From: Pseudomonadota bacterium
GTDB lineage: Bacteria > Pseudomonadota > Gammaproteobacteria > Steroidobacterales > Steroidobacteraceae
NCBI GenBank assembly: GCA_021792555.1
Contig: JAJYUL010000009.1
Coordinates: 23,849-87,848 of the forward strand
Length of the DNA stretch: 64,000 nucleotides
Direction of reading: 5' to 3'
Both the position numbers and the translations under genes were made by a program. Positions 56,293 to 63,915 of the stretch are shown here, in pieces (within the stretch, counting starts at the first letter, position 1; each line of letters opens with the position of its first letter). The notes under the pieces were generated by a model. That model made no database searches and was not told the origin of the DNA. It was given only the letters and a program-made list of their open reading frames with translations.

Positions 56293-56655
56293 TCAGTCGC
56301 GGTGCACGGCGTGGCTTGCCTGACCGCCCTTGCGGCCGGCCTCGGCGGCCAGCTGGCGGTTCTGCGAGAAGCTGCGCTTCTCGTCGGGCACGCTCTGGCC
56401 GCCCTTGCGGCCGGCCTCGGCCGCGAGGCGCCGGTTCTGCGAGAAGCTGCGCTTCTCGTCGGGCACGCTCTGGCCGCCCTTGCGGCCGGCCTCGGCTGCA
56501 AGACGCCGGTTCTGCGAGAAGCTGCGCTTCCCGTCCGGCACCGCCTTGCCGCCCATGCTGGCGATCTGACGCTGGCGTTCCTGAGTCATGGATGCGAAGC
56601 CACGTCCACTGGTGGCCTTGTGGGCCTGGGGCCCCTCATGAGCTGGCTGAATCAT
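56293..56655 (-). CDS. KGG-repeat stress-induced protein
   Basis: 120 residues from ATG 56655. After a short leader (FASMTQERQRQIASMGGKAV) come near-identical 25-residue units of the type PDEKRSFSQNRRLAAEAGRK followed by GGQSV. They match the KGG/GsiB-like repeats of small hydrophilic stress proteins. The repeats are also nearly identical in DNA. The protein is soluble, highly charged and without Cys. Expression in stationary phase or desiccation is typical of the family; no promoter motif was identified here. Confidence 0.9.
   Translation of the reverse strand: MIQPAHEGPQAHKATSGRGFASMTQERQRQIASMGGKAVPDGKRSFSQNRRLAAEAGRKGGQSVPDEKRSFSQNRRLAAEAGRKGGQSVPDEKRSFSQNRQLAAEAGRKGGQASHAVHRD
56324..56548. 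repeat. Three tandem 75-bp repeats inside the KGG protein gene
   Basis: Units begin at 56324, 56399 and 56474. The first two share long identical blocks (for example GCGAGAAGCTGCGCTTCTCG); the third diverges at its end. The period equals 25 codons, so copy-number change by slippage would keep the reading frame. Confidence 0.9.
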
Positions 56656-56787
56656 GAGCGCTCTCCTTCGATCGAGAGACAGAACGGGTTCGCGAGAACC
56701 CGCGGCGGCACCGCCGCCGCTCAACATAAGACCTCTATCAGGCTTCCAGGGTTCCTGCAACGTTTCCGCCCCTGGAGGCCGCAGGGA

Positions 56788-57471
56788 TCATCCGCGCACC
56801 GGCTTCGGGGCTTTTACCGCACTTGCCGGTTTTTTACCGGCCAGTTTGGCGTTGATCGCCGCAATTTCCCGCTTCAGGACAATCTGGACATCGGGCGGCG
56901 GATTCATCGCCAGCAGCTTGCTGAAGCGGGCCTTGGCCAGAGGCAGGTCGCCGCGGCGCATCGCCTCGGCCGCGCCGAAGAACAGGGCCTTGGGCGAGTC
57001 CGGATCGATGGCGAGCGCCCGCTCGATCAGCGCACCGGCCTGCCCGTCGAGCGAGGAATCGTGGATCAGGATCATGGCCTCGGCCTCCCCGATCAGCGCC
57101 GGGGCGCTGCGCCCGCCGACGAGGTGATCGGCGTGGCGGAAGGCGCGCACCGCCAGCGGGTACTCCTGCAGGATCACGTAGGACTTGCCGAGTTTCAGCC
57201 AGCCATCGAGGTCCTTCGGATGAGCGTCGAGGTGGTCAATGATCTGCTCGATGGGCGACTGCGGCGAGTCAACGCCGGGATTGCGCCGCCACGACCAGTT
57301 GCTGAACTTCATGTACAGCCCCGCCGAGCCGCCCACCAGCACCACACACGCGAGCAGCGCGGCCCAGTGCGCCGGCGGCATCTGCGTGCGCAGCGGCCGG
57401 ATGAGCGGAATCACGATCAGGCCGGCGGCGATGGCGGTCAGCATCGTCGCGAAAAGGATGAATACGATCAT
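56788..57471 (-). CDS. ccmI: CcmI/CycH-type TPR protein
   Basis: 227 residues from ATG 57471, which overlaps the ccmH stop by one base (TGATG). Two membrane helices (residues ~1-25 and ~35-53) precede a C-terminal TPR domain (KDLDGWLKLGKSYVILQEYP, AMRRGDLPLAKARFSKLLAM). CcmI holds apocytochrome c for heme attachment by CcmFH. The shorter length than E. coli's CcmH C-terminal part is normal for separate CcmI. It is last in the ccm operon. Confidence 0.88.
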   Translation of the reverse strand: MIVFILFATMLTAIAAGLIVIPLIRPLRTQMPPAHWAALLACVVLVGGSAGLYMKFSNWSWRRNPGVDSPQSPIEQIIDHLDAHPKDLDGWLKLGKSYVILQEYPLAVRAFRHADHLVGGRSAPALIGEAEAMILIHDSSLDGQAGALIERALAIDPDSPKALFFGAAEAMRRGDLPLAKARFSKLLAMNPPPDVQIVLKREIAAINAKLAGKKPASAVKAPKPVRG

Positions 57472-57947
57472 CAGCTGTGCTTTCCCGGCCCGAGAAGGCC
57501 GTCATCAAGGGACTCGTCCTCGTCGGTGTCCTCAGGGCCCACCAACGCCGCGCGCCGGCGGATCACCCACGCGGCGCTCACCGCGCCGATGGCGAGCAGC
57601 ACGCCCGGGGCGAGCCACAGCCACGCGGTCTTCGCCACGAACGGCGGCTTGAACAGGATGAAGTAACCGTAGCGCGCGACGAAAAAGTTGCGGATCTGCT
57701 GATCGGTCTTGCCGGCGAGCAGCATCTGGCGGATCTGCCGGCGCATGTCGGCCGCGAGGCTGACCGGAGAGTTCGCGAGCGACTCGTCCTGGCACTGCAT
57801 GCAGCGGAAGCCGTGGATCAGCCTCTCGTAACGCGCCTGCAGCGCGGGGGTCGGCATGCGCGTCGGGGCAATGGCGTGGGCAAAGGGCGCGGCGAGCAGC
57901 GCCAGGGCCGCGAGCAGCGCGGTGCGCGTTCTCGACAAGCGCCTCAT
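57471..57947 (-). CDS. ccmH: CcmH, apocytochrome thiol-reduction protein
   Basis: 158 residues. A signal peptide (LLAALALLAAPFAHA) precedes FRCMQCQDESLANS with the conserved CxxC (C49, C52), then MRRQIRQMLLAGKTDQQIRN and the ARYGYFILFKPPF motif. A C-terminal membrane helix (AWLWLAPGVLLAIGAVSAAW) anchors it. It keeps the CXXCH cysteines of apocytochromes reduced for heme ligation. The start overlaps the ccmG stop. Confidence 0.95.
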   Translation of the reverse strand: MRRLSRTRTALLAALALLAAPFAHAIAPTRMPTPALQARYERLIHGFRCMQCQDESLANSPVSLAADMRRQIRQMLLAGKTDQQIRNFFVARYGYFILFKPPFVAKTAWLWLAPGVLLAIGAVSAAWVIRRRAALVGPEDTDEDESLDDGLLGPGKHS

Positions 57948-58486
57948 GATCCGCGCACCGTCTGGCCGGCCGGCAGCCGCGGCAGGATGTCATGCGTCCA
58001 GGCATGCGGGGTGATCGGCCCGATGTACTTGTACACGATGATGCCCTGGGGATTGACGAGGAAGGTCTCCGGCGCCCCATACACGCCCCAGTGGATCGCC
58101 TCGAGACCGCCCGGGTCGAAGGCGATCTGCTGGTAAGGATTGCCCTTCTGGCGCAGATAGCTGATCGCCTGCGAGCGGCTGTCCTTCCAGTCGAGCCCGA
58201 TCAGGGGCACGAGTCCCGTGTGCGCGATGGCGAGCAGCTCCGGCTCCTCGATGTGGCAGGAGACGCACCAGGTGCCCCAGACGTTGAACAGGTACCAATG
58301 GCCGCGCAGCGAGGCGGAGGTGACCTGCTTGGCAGGATCGGTCAGGCTCGGCAGTGCGAAGCTCGGCGCCGGCTTGCCGATGAGCGGCGAGGGAACCAGA
58401 TCCTTGCGCGGGGCCTGATGGATGCCGAGCGCGAGCAGCACCACCACCACCACGAGCACGCCCAAGGGGATGAAGTAGCGGATCAT
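57944..58486 (-). CDS. ccmG: CcmG/DsbE thiol:disulfide oxidoreductase
   Basis: 180 residues. An N-terminal membrane helix (FIPLGVLVVVVVLLALGI) anchors a periplasmic thioredoxin-like domain with active site W-G-T-W-C74-V-S-C77. The usual GVYGAPETFLVNPQGIIVYK segment with cis-Pro follows. It reduces disulfides in the apocytochrome/CcmH pathway. The WCVSC site is a small variation on the common WCPTC. Confidence 0.94.
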   Translation of the reverse strand: MIRYFIPLGVLVVVVVLLALGIHQAPRKDLVPSPLIGKPAPSFALPSLTDPAKQVTSASLRGHWYLFNVWGTWCVSCHIEEPELLAIAHTGLVPLIGLDWKDSRSQAISYLRQKGNPYQQIAFDPGGLEAIHWGVYGAPETFLVNPQGIIVYKYIGPITPHAWTHDILPRLPAGQTVRGS

Positions 58487-60444
58487 CGCGCCTCGCCTCC
58501 GGCGAGCGCTGCGGAGGCCTCCTCCTCGGCGGCGGACTGCGCGATGCGGTAGCGCCGGTCGGTGATGGCGATGATGCCGCCGGCGGCCATGATGAGCGCG
58601 GCGATCCAGATGTACAGCACCAGCGGGCGCACCTGCAGGCGGAAGCTCCAGCGGCCGTCACCGAGATCCTGGCCCAGGGCAACCAGGATGTTGCTGCCGT
58701 GATTGATGAAGATCGCCGAGTGCGTGATGATCATGTGCTGCACCCAGTAGGTGCGCTTCTGCGGATACATCACCGCCACCGGCTTGCCGTCGCGCGTGAC
58801 GATGACGCGGGCCTCGACGCCGCCGTAATCCGGACCGTGCACCGGCTGCGTGCCCTGGAACTGGAACGAGTAGCCGCCGTCGGGGGCGCTCATCCCGGTC
58901 CGCATCGCCACGTCCTGCTCGGCCGTGAAGCCCTGCACGGAGGTGAGCGCAAACACGAAGATGCCAAGGCCGATGTGCGCGATGGTCATGCCGAGCACCG
59001 CGCGCGGAATGGCAATCCGCCGCCGCAGCCGGGCGATCGGGTCGATCAGCGAGGAGATGATGATCCACACCCCGAGGGTCATGCCGACCGCCGAGAGCAC
59101 CCCGGCGCCGGTGTACAGCCCGAACGCCGCCGCGCAGCCGATGAGCGCCGAGGCCGCCAGCACGATCAGCAGCGTGCGGCCGCGATCGCCGAAGCCGCCG
59201 CGCTTCCAGCGCGCGTGCATCCCGAGCGGCACGAGCGCGAGCAGCGGCAGCATGGAGATGAGGAAGGTCGGATCGAAGTACGGCGGGCCCACCGAGAGCT
59301 TCCCGAGCCCGAGCGCGTTGGAGATGATCGGGGCCATCTCCCCGGCGAACACCGTGCCGCAGGCCGTCACCAGCAGAATGTTGTTGAACAGCAGAAACGA
59401 CTCGCGCGCGCTCAGCTCGAATCCGGCCTCCGACTGCATCTTCGGCGCGCGCCAGGCATACAGCGCGAGCGCCGCGCCGATCATGATGCCGAGGAATGTC
59501 AGGAGGAATTCCCCGCGGCCGGGACTGGAGACGAACGAGTGCACCGAGATCAGCACCCCGGAGCGCACGAGGAAGGTGCCGACCAGGCTCAGCGAGAATC
59601 CGAGCACCGCCAGCAGCAGCGTCCAGCTCTTGAACAGGCCGCGCTTCTCGGTCACCGCGAGGGAGTGGATGAGCGCGGTGCCCATCAGCCAGGGCATGAA
59701 CGAGGCGTTCTCGACCGGATCCCAGAACCAGAACCCGCCCCATCCGAGCGTGTAGTAGGCCCACCAGCTGCCGAGCGCGATGCCGCAGGTGAGAAACGCC
59801 CAGGCCGAGGTGGCCCACGGGCGCGTCCAGCGCGCCCATTCCCGATCGAGCCGGCCCTCGAGCAGCGCCGCTCCGGCGAACGCGAAGGCCACCGAGAGCC
59901 CGACGTACCCGGTGTAGAGCAGCGGCGGGTGCGCGGCGAGGCCCGGGTCCTGCAGCAGCGGGTTCAGGCCCATCCCGTCCGCCCACGGCGGATCGAGCCG
60001 CAGGAAGGGGTTTGAGGTCACCACCGTGTAGAGCAGGAAGCCGAAGCTGACTGCGCCGAGCACCCCGAGCACGCGGGCGGCGAAATTGCGCGGCAGGCGC
60101 AGCGTGCCGAAGGCGGCCGCCAAGGTCCAGCAGGCGAGCAGGAAGATCCACAGCAGCAGCGATCCGGAATGCGCGCCCCAGACCCCCGCGACGCGGTAGA
60201 ACAGCGGGAGCGCGGAGTTCGAGTTCTCCGCCACGTAGCGCACGGTGAAGTCATTGTCGATGAACGAGGTCACCAGGCAGCCCATGGCGGTGGCGACCAT
60301 CACGAACTGGCCGGCCACCGCCGGGACGACCGCCGCGGTCCAGCGGTCCCGTCCGAGCGCCGGGCCGGCGATGCCGAACAGCGCCTGCAGACCGGCGAGC
60401 AGCAGCGCCAGAATGAGCGCGAATTGACCGAGTTCCGGAATCAT
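58483..60444 (-). CDS. ccmF: CcmF, heme lyase subunit
   Basis: 653 residues with about 14-15 membrane helices. The WWD motif region GWGGFWFWDPVENASFMPWL and the GVWGAHSGSLLLWIFLL segment with conserved His are present, as in the CcmF/CcsA superfamily. It receives heme from holo-CcmE and, with CcmH and CcmI, ligates it to apocytochrome c. Starts and stops overlap the neighbours by 4 nt each. Confidence 0.97.
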   Translation of the reverse strand: MIPELGQFALILALLLAGLQALFGIAGPALGRDRWTAAVVPAVAGQFVMVATAMGCLVTSFIDNDFTVRYVAENSNSALPLFYRVAGVWGAHSGSLLLWIFLLACWTLAAAFGTLRLPRNFAARVLGVLGAVSFGFLLYTVVTSNPFLRLDPPWADGMGLNPLLQDPGLAAHPPLLYTGYVGLSVAFAFAGAALLEGRLDREWARWTRPWATSAWAFLTCGIALGSWWAYYTLGWGGFWFWDPVENASFMPWLMGTALIHSLAVTEKRGLFKSWTLLLAVLGFSLSLVGTFLVRSGVLISVHSFVSSPGRGEFLLTFLGIMIGAALALYAWRAPKMQSEAGFELSARESFLLFNNILLVTACGTVFAGEMAPIISNALGLGKLSVGPPYFDPTFLISMLPLLALVPLGMHARWKRGGFGDRGRTLLIVLAASALIGCAAAFGLYTGAGVLSAVGMTLGVWIIISSLIDPIARLRRRIAIPRAVLGMTIAHIGLGIFVFALTSVQGFTAEQDVAMRTGMSAPDGGYSFQFQGTQPVHGPDYGGVEARVIVTRDGKPVAVMYPQKRTYWVQHMIITHSAIFINHGSNILVALGQDLGDGRWSFRLQVRPLVLYIWIAALIMAAGGIIAITDRRYRIAQSAAEEEASAALAGGEAR

Positions 60445-60953
60445 TTCGCGTACTCCGTCGCGGCCACCACGCTGCCGTGCAGGGGGGCGGTATGCGCCTC
60501 CTGCACGAGCGCCGGGTCACGCGGATCGCCGTGACGGATGCCCCAGGCCTGGTGGATGCCGGGCGGACGGTAGTACTGATCGTGCTTGGCGAGCACCTGG
60601 TCGGCGAGGAACACCCCGTCGGGCAGGAGCTTGCCGTGCACGATCACCCCGGAGTTCTCCCGGAACAGGTCCGGCAGCACGCCGGTGTACTCGACCGGAA
60701 TCTCGTGCTTGAGGTCCGTCACCATGAAGTGCACCTCCATGCTGCCGGGCTTGCGGTAGACGCTGCCCTTGGCCACCAGTCCCCCGAGGCGGAAGGACTC
60801 CCCGACGGGCGCCTTGCCCTCGGCCACCTGGGTCGGCACGAAATAGAAGGTCACGTTCTGGCGGAACGCCGACAAGGCGAGCCCGCCGGCGAGCGAGACG
60901 CCCACGAGTATCCCGATGACCAGCAGCAGCCGGCGGCGTCGAGTCGGTGTCAT
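60441..60953 (-). CDS. ccmE: CcmE, periplasmic heme chaperone
   Basis: 170 residues from ATG 60953. An N-terminal membrane anchor (LLLVIGILVGVSLAGGLALS) precedes an OB-fold domain. The heme-binding His is H124 in VLAKHDQYYRP, the canonical position that bonds covalently to heme. It passes heme from CcmC to CcmF. Confidence 0.96.
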   Translation of the reverse strand: MTPTRRRRLLLVIGILVGVSLAGGLALSAFRQNVTFYFVPTQVAEGKAPVGESFRLGGLVAKGSVYRKPGSMEVHFMVTDLKHEIPVEYTGVLPDLFRENSGVIVHGKLLPDGVFLADQVLAKHDQYYRPPGIHQAWGIRHGDPRDPALVQEAHTAPLHGSVVAATEYAK

Positions 60954-61111
60954 TGCTCCTCCTGCATCTGCAGTCTGCGCACCGCCGCGCGCCGTGCGCG
61001 GGCGAGCAGCCGCTTGGCCCAATAGATGTTCAGGCCCATCACCCCGAGCGTCACCACGTAGGCCGGCCAGACCCACGGATAGTACCCACCCATGTCGAGA
61101 AACCTCATCAT
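60950..61111 (-). CDS. ccmD: CcmD, small heme-exporter protein
   Basis: 53 residues: MMRFLDMGGYYPWVWPAYVV, then TLGVMGLNIYWAKRLLARAR and a charged tail ending QEEQ. A single membrane helix with the family's MGGYxxWVWxAY opening is clear. Its start overlaps the ccmC stop and its stop overlaps the ccmE start, both as ATGA. CcmD helps release holo-CcmE from the CcmABC complex. Confidence 0.93.
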   Translation of the reverse strand: MMRFLDMGGYYPWVWPAYVVTLGVMGLNIYWAKRLLARARRAAVRRLQMQEEQ

Positions 61112-61845
61112 GCGCCGATCTCCTCAGCCACCCAGCGCGCGGTGCGCTCGCGGTTGAGCACCTCCCCGCGCAGCCGCATCAGCAGTACCGCCCCGAAAAA
61201 CAGCGTGAACCCGAGAAACATGATCAGCAGCGGCACCAGCATCGAGGGCGGCATGGTCGGCTTGCCGAGATACATCACCGAGGGGCCCTGGTGCAGCGAG
61301 TTCCACCAGACCACCGAATAATGAATGATGGGCACATTGACCACTCCCACGACGGCGAGCACGGCGCTCACGCGGTCCGCGCGCTGCAGATCCTCGAAAG
61401 CTGCGCGCAGTCCCATGTAACCGAGGTACAGAAAGAACAATAGCAGCTCGGAGGTCAGGCGCGGGTCCCACTGCCAGTACGTGCCCCACATCGGCTTGCC
61501 CCAGAGCGAGCCGGTCACCAGGGTCGCGAACGTGAAGGATGCGCCGATCGGCGCTGCGGCCGCTGCGACCGCGTGCGCGACCTTCATGCGCCAGATCAGG
61601 CCGATGCCGCCCGCCACGGCCATGATCGTATACACCATGAGTGACAGCCACGCACTGGGTGCATGTACGTACATGATGCGATAGGCGTCGCCCTGCTGAT
61701 AATCCGGCGGCGCGAGCCACAGGCCGCCGACGAGTCCGGCGATGATCAGAATCGCCGCGGGCCAGGCGAACCACGGGGCGAGCCGCCCGGCGGTCCGGTA
61801 CACGTGCGGCGGGGAAGCCAGCCGATGAAACCAAGTCCAAGCCAT
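61108..61845 (-). CDS. ccmC: CcmC, heme exporter membrane protein
   Basis: 245 residues with six membrane helices. The WWD-family segment GKPMWGTYWQWDPRLTSELL and the flanking His (YVHAPSAWLSL and IIHYSVVWWNSLHQGPS) are diagnostic. It loads heme onto CcmE. It follows ccmB by 13 nt. Confidence 0.96.
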   Translation of the reverse strand: MAWTWFHRLASPPHVYRTAGRLAPWFAWPAAILIIAGLVGGLWLAPPDYQQGDAYRIMYVHAPSAWLSLMVYTIMAVAGGIGLIWRMKVAHAVAAAAAPIGASFTFATLVTGSLWGKPMWGTYWQWDPRLTSELLLFFLYLGYMGLRAAFEDLQRADRVSAVLAVVGVVNVPIIHYSVVWWNSLHQGPSVMYLGKPTMPPSMLVPLLIMFLGFTLFFGAVLLMRLRGEVLNRERTARWVAEEIGA

Positions 61846-61858
61846 GAGCGGTGAGCCC

Positions 61859-62596
61859 TCACTCCAGGTTGATACGCACGGCCGCCGCCGCCGCGAGCGG
61901 CGCTAAGGTCATGCCGAAGACCGCCAGCGCGGCCAGCAAGGTCAGCGATGCCCCATACGGCTCGCCACGGATCGCCAGCTGCGTCGCGTGGGCGCCGAAG
62001 ATCAGCACCGGGATCGCCAGCGGCAGCGTCAGGAGAGACAGCAGCGCGCCGGCGCGGCGCACCCCGAGGGTGAGCGCCGCGCCGACCGCCCCGAGCAGAC
62101 TCATGGTGACGGTGCCGAGGGTGACCGAAGCGAGAATGCCGGGCAGCGCGCCGGTCGGGACCCCGAGCGCCACCCCCGCGAGCGGCGCCATCAGCGCCAG
62201 CGGCAGGCCCGTGAGCAGCCAGTGTGCGGCGGTCTTGGCCGAGAGCAGTCCCGTGAGGGCGCGCCCGGAGAGCGCGTACTGCTCGAGCGTGCCGTCCTGG
62301 GCATCGTCGCGGAACAGGAATTCCAGCGCGAGCAGTGAAGCGAGCAGCGCCCCCGCCCACAGCACCCCGGAGGCGATGTGCCGCAGGCGGCTCAGTTCCG
62401 GAGTGATGGCGAGCGGAAAGAGCGTGGTCACCATCGCGAAGAAGGCGAGCGGCTGGACCAGCTGGCTCGACTTGCGAAACGCAAGCCTGAGGTCACGCTC
62501 AAGCATCAGTCGGGCTACGGCCAGGGCCGACGGCGCCGAGCCACGCCCGACACCCACCCCCGGCAGCGTGGCCCGCAGGACATTTGTATCAGACAA
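61859..62596 (-). CDS. ccmB: CcmB, heme exporter ABC membrane subunit
   Basis: 245 residues if TTG 62596 is used; GGAG lies 7 nt upstream and the start overlaps the ccmA stop by 8 nt. Shorter starts (GTG 62557, ATG 62506) would give lengths nearer E. coli CcmB (~220). Six membrane helices and LRLAFRKSSQLVQPLAFFAM plus LEFLFRDDAQDGTLEQYAL identify the family. It forms the ABC complex with CcmA. Confidence 0.92.
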   Translation of the reverse strand: MSDTNVLRATLPGVGVGRGSAPSALAVARLMLERDLRLAFRKSSQLVQPLAFFAMVTTLFPLAITPELSRLRHIASGVLWAGALLASLLALEFLFRDDAQDGTLEQYALSGRALTGLLSAKTAAHWLLTGLPLALMAPLAGVALGVPTGALPGILASVTLGTVTMSLLGAVGAALTLGVRRAGALLSLLTLPLAIPVLIFGAHATQLAIRGEPYGASLTLLAALAVFGMTLAPLAAAAAVRINLE

Positions 62597-63227
62597 CGCC
62601 CAGCTCCAGTCGCCGCAATCCCCGCTCGGACACCGCGAGCGGATGGTGCACCGCGGCCATGGCCAGGCCGCCGGCGGCGAGGTGTTCATCGATCAGGGTG
62701 CCCACCAGTCGCTGCCCTTCGACATCCAGATTGGTGGTCGGTTCATCGAGGAGCCACAAAGGCACCGCCATCAGCAGCAGCCCGGCGAGCGCCACCCGCC
62801 GCTTCTGCCCCGCCGAGAGCGTGCGCACGGGCCGGTCGGCCCAGCGCTGGCCGCCTACCCGCTCGAGCGCTCCGTCGAGCTCCGCGCGGGCGTAGCGCCG
62901 GCGGACCCCGACCCAGTAATGCAGGTTCTCGCGTCCGGTGAGCTCCATCTTCAGGGGCGGCTCGTGGCCGAGGTAGGCCATCTCGGTGTGGAACGCGGGC
63001 AGATCGTCGCGTACGTCCTGCCCCCGCCAGCAGATGCGTCCGTCCTCCGGGTAGGACATGCCACACACCGTGCGCAGCAGGCTCGTCTTGCCGGCCCCGT
63101 TCGGACCGGTCAATTGCAGGCACTCTCCGCTGGTGACCGTGAAGCCGACGCCGCGCAGCACATGCCGCTCACCGCGCCATAAATGTACGTTCTCGCCCTT
63201 CAGCGTCGCCTCGGACATGCCGGTCAT
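62589..63227 (-). CDS. ccmA: CcmA, heme exporter ATP-binding subunit
   Basis: 212 residues from ATG 63227 (ATG 63218 also possible). ABC motifs are intact: Walker A LTGPNGAGKTSLLRTV, signature VRTLSAGQKRRVALAG, Walker B PLWLLDEPTTNLDVEGQ and the switch His in AAVHH. It energises release of holo-CcmE. It is the first gene of ccmABCDEFGHI. Confidence 0.95.
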   Translation of the reverse strand: MTGMSEATLKGENVHLWRGERHVLRGVGFTVTSGECLQLTGPNGAGKTSLLRTVCGMSYPEDGRICWRGQDVRDDLPAFHTEMAYLGHEPPLKMELTGRENLHYWVGVRRRYARAELDGALERVGGQRWADRPVRTLSAGQKRRVALAGLLLMAVPLWLLDEPTTNLDVEGQRLVGTLIDEHLAAGGLAMAAVHHPLAVSERGLRRLELGVV

Positions 63228-63366
63228 TGACCCAACCCAAGCCTCGATGGGCGGTAAGTCTCGCCAATTCGGACATTTATCTCTATAGGCACTGCGCGGA
63301 CCCCCATACGTAAGGGTGCGTATTGCGCCAAATCCGGCACTAGTCCATGCAGGCAGGCCGCTCGGG

Positions 63367-63372
63367 TAGAAT
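63367..63372 (+). promoter_or_regulatory. Candidate -10 element of the tRNA-Leu gene
   Basis: TAGAAT lies 15 nt before the tRNA 5' end, giving a predicted start near 63379. A -35 match about 17 nt upstream is weak. The gap 63228-63366 shows nothing else recognisable, although it must also hold the leftward ccm promoter. Confidence 0.45.
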
Positions 63373-63387
63373 GAGTCCGCCTCCCGT

Positions 63388-63738
63388 GCCCGGGTGGCGA
63401 AATGGGTAGACGCAAGGGACTTAACGAAGTTGAGCACCCGGGACGGAAACGCCCGGTGTGAATGGGGTCAAAGTCGGTGAACCAGCAGCACGTCAGGGTG
63501 GCTGCAATACCGAGCTAAGCCGCGCGGCCCGCCGGGTGCGCGGAAAGTGTAGAGACTTGACGGCCCCTGCCTAAACCAGGCGGAGAACCCGCACGGCATG
63601 GCAAAGGTAAAGTCCAGACCCCAAATGGGCGACCCGCCAGGTGAAGGACCTCGGGGCGCGCAGCGGTGTAAACCGTAGCGGGTACGAAAATCCCTCGGGG
63701 GCAACCCCGTGCCGGTTCGAGTCCGGCCCCGGGCACCA
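63388..63738 (+). tRNA. leuU: tRNA-Leu(UAA) interrupted by a group I intron
   Basis: The 5' exon (63388-63422) begins with acceptor strand GCCCGGG and ends in CTT, supplying U33 and U34. The 3' exon (63687-63738) begins AAAATCCCT, completing anticodon UAA and the AGGGA/TCCCT anticodon stem. It then continues through a class II variable arm, the GGTTCGAGTCC T-loop, CCCGGGC and encoded ACCA. The mature RNA is 87 nt. The intron lies between anticodon positions 34 and 35, as in the cyanobacterial tRNA-Leu(UAA) intron. The encoded CCA end abuts a mobile element carrying an integrase. The symbol refers to the UAA isoacceptor and is descriptive. Confidence 0.93.
63423..63686 (+). ncRNA. Group I intron, 264 nt
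   Basis: Conserved core elements occur in the correct order: AATACCGAGCTAAGCC (63507-63522, P/Q region), GTGTAGAGACTTGACGG (63547-63563, R region, close to the Anabaena version) and AAAGGTAAAGTCC (63603-63615, S region). These can build P7 through GACT/AGTC-type pairing. The 5' splice site follows a U (T63422) and the last intron base is G (63686), as group I splicing requires. No homing endonuclease frame is present. Self-splicing is expected from family behaviour but not shown. Confidence 0.92.
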
Positions 63739-63915
63739 CTCAAGCATCCGCAGCCATCCGCCAGCATCCTGACCGCTCGGCAAATCCCCTGAAAACCCGT
63801 ACTTTCCGTCCGCGAGTGTCCGCCACCATCCGTTGACAGCCTAGCACAGCCGGGGGTATTTTGGGGGCACCTTTTCTGAATGTGGGTCCTGGTTCGGGGT
63901 ATCACGGGGTATCTG
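63739..63915 (+). other. Integrase leader / att region
   Basis: Directly after the tRNA CCA this 177-nt stretch has no convincing gene. It contains three copies of a GGGGTAT motif (near 63853, 63897 and 63906), the last two in tandem just before the integrase ATG. These may be arm-type recombinase sites or promoter elements. The core att site is presumably the tRNA 3' end; its distal copy is outside the window. Confidence 0.45.
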
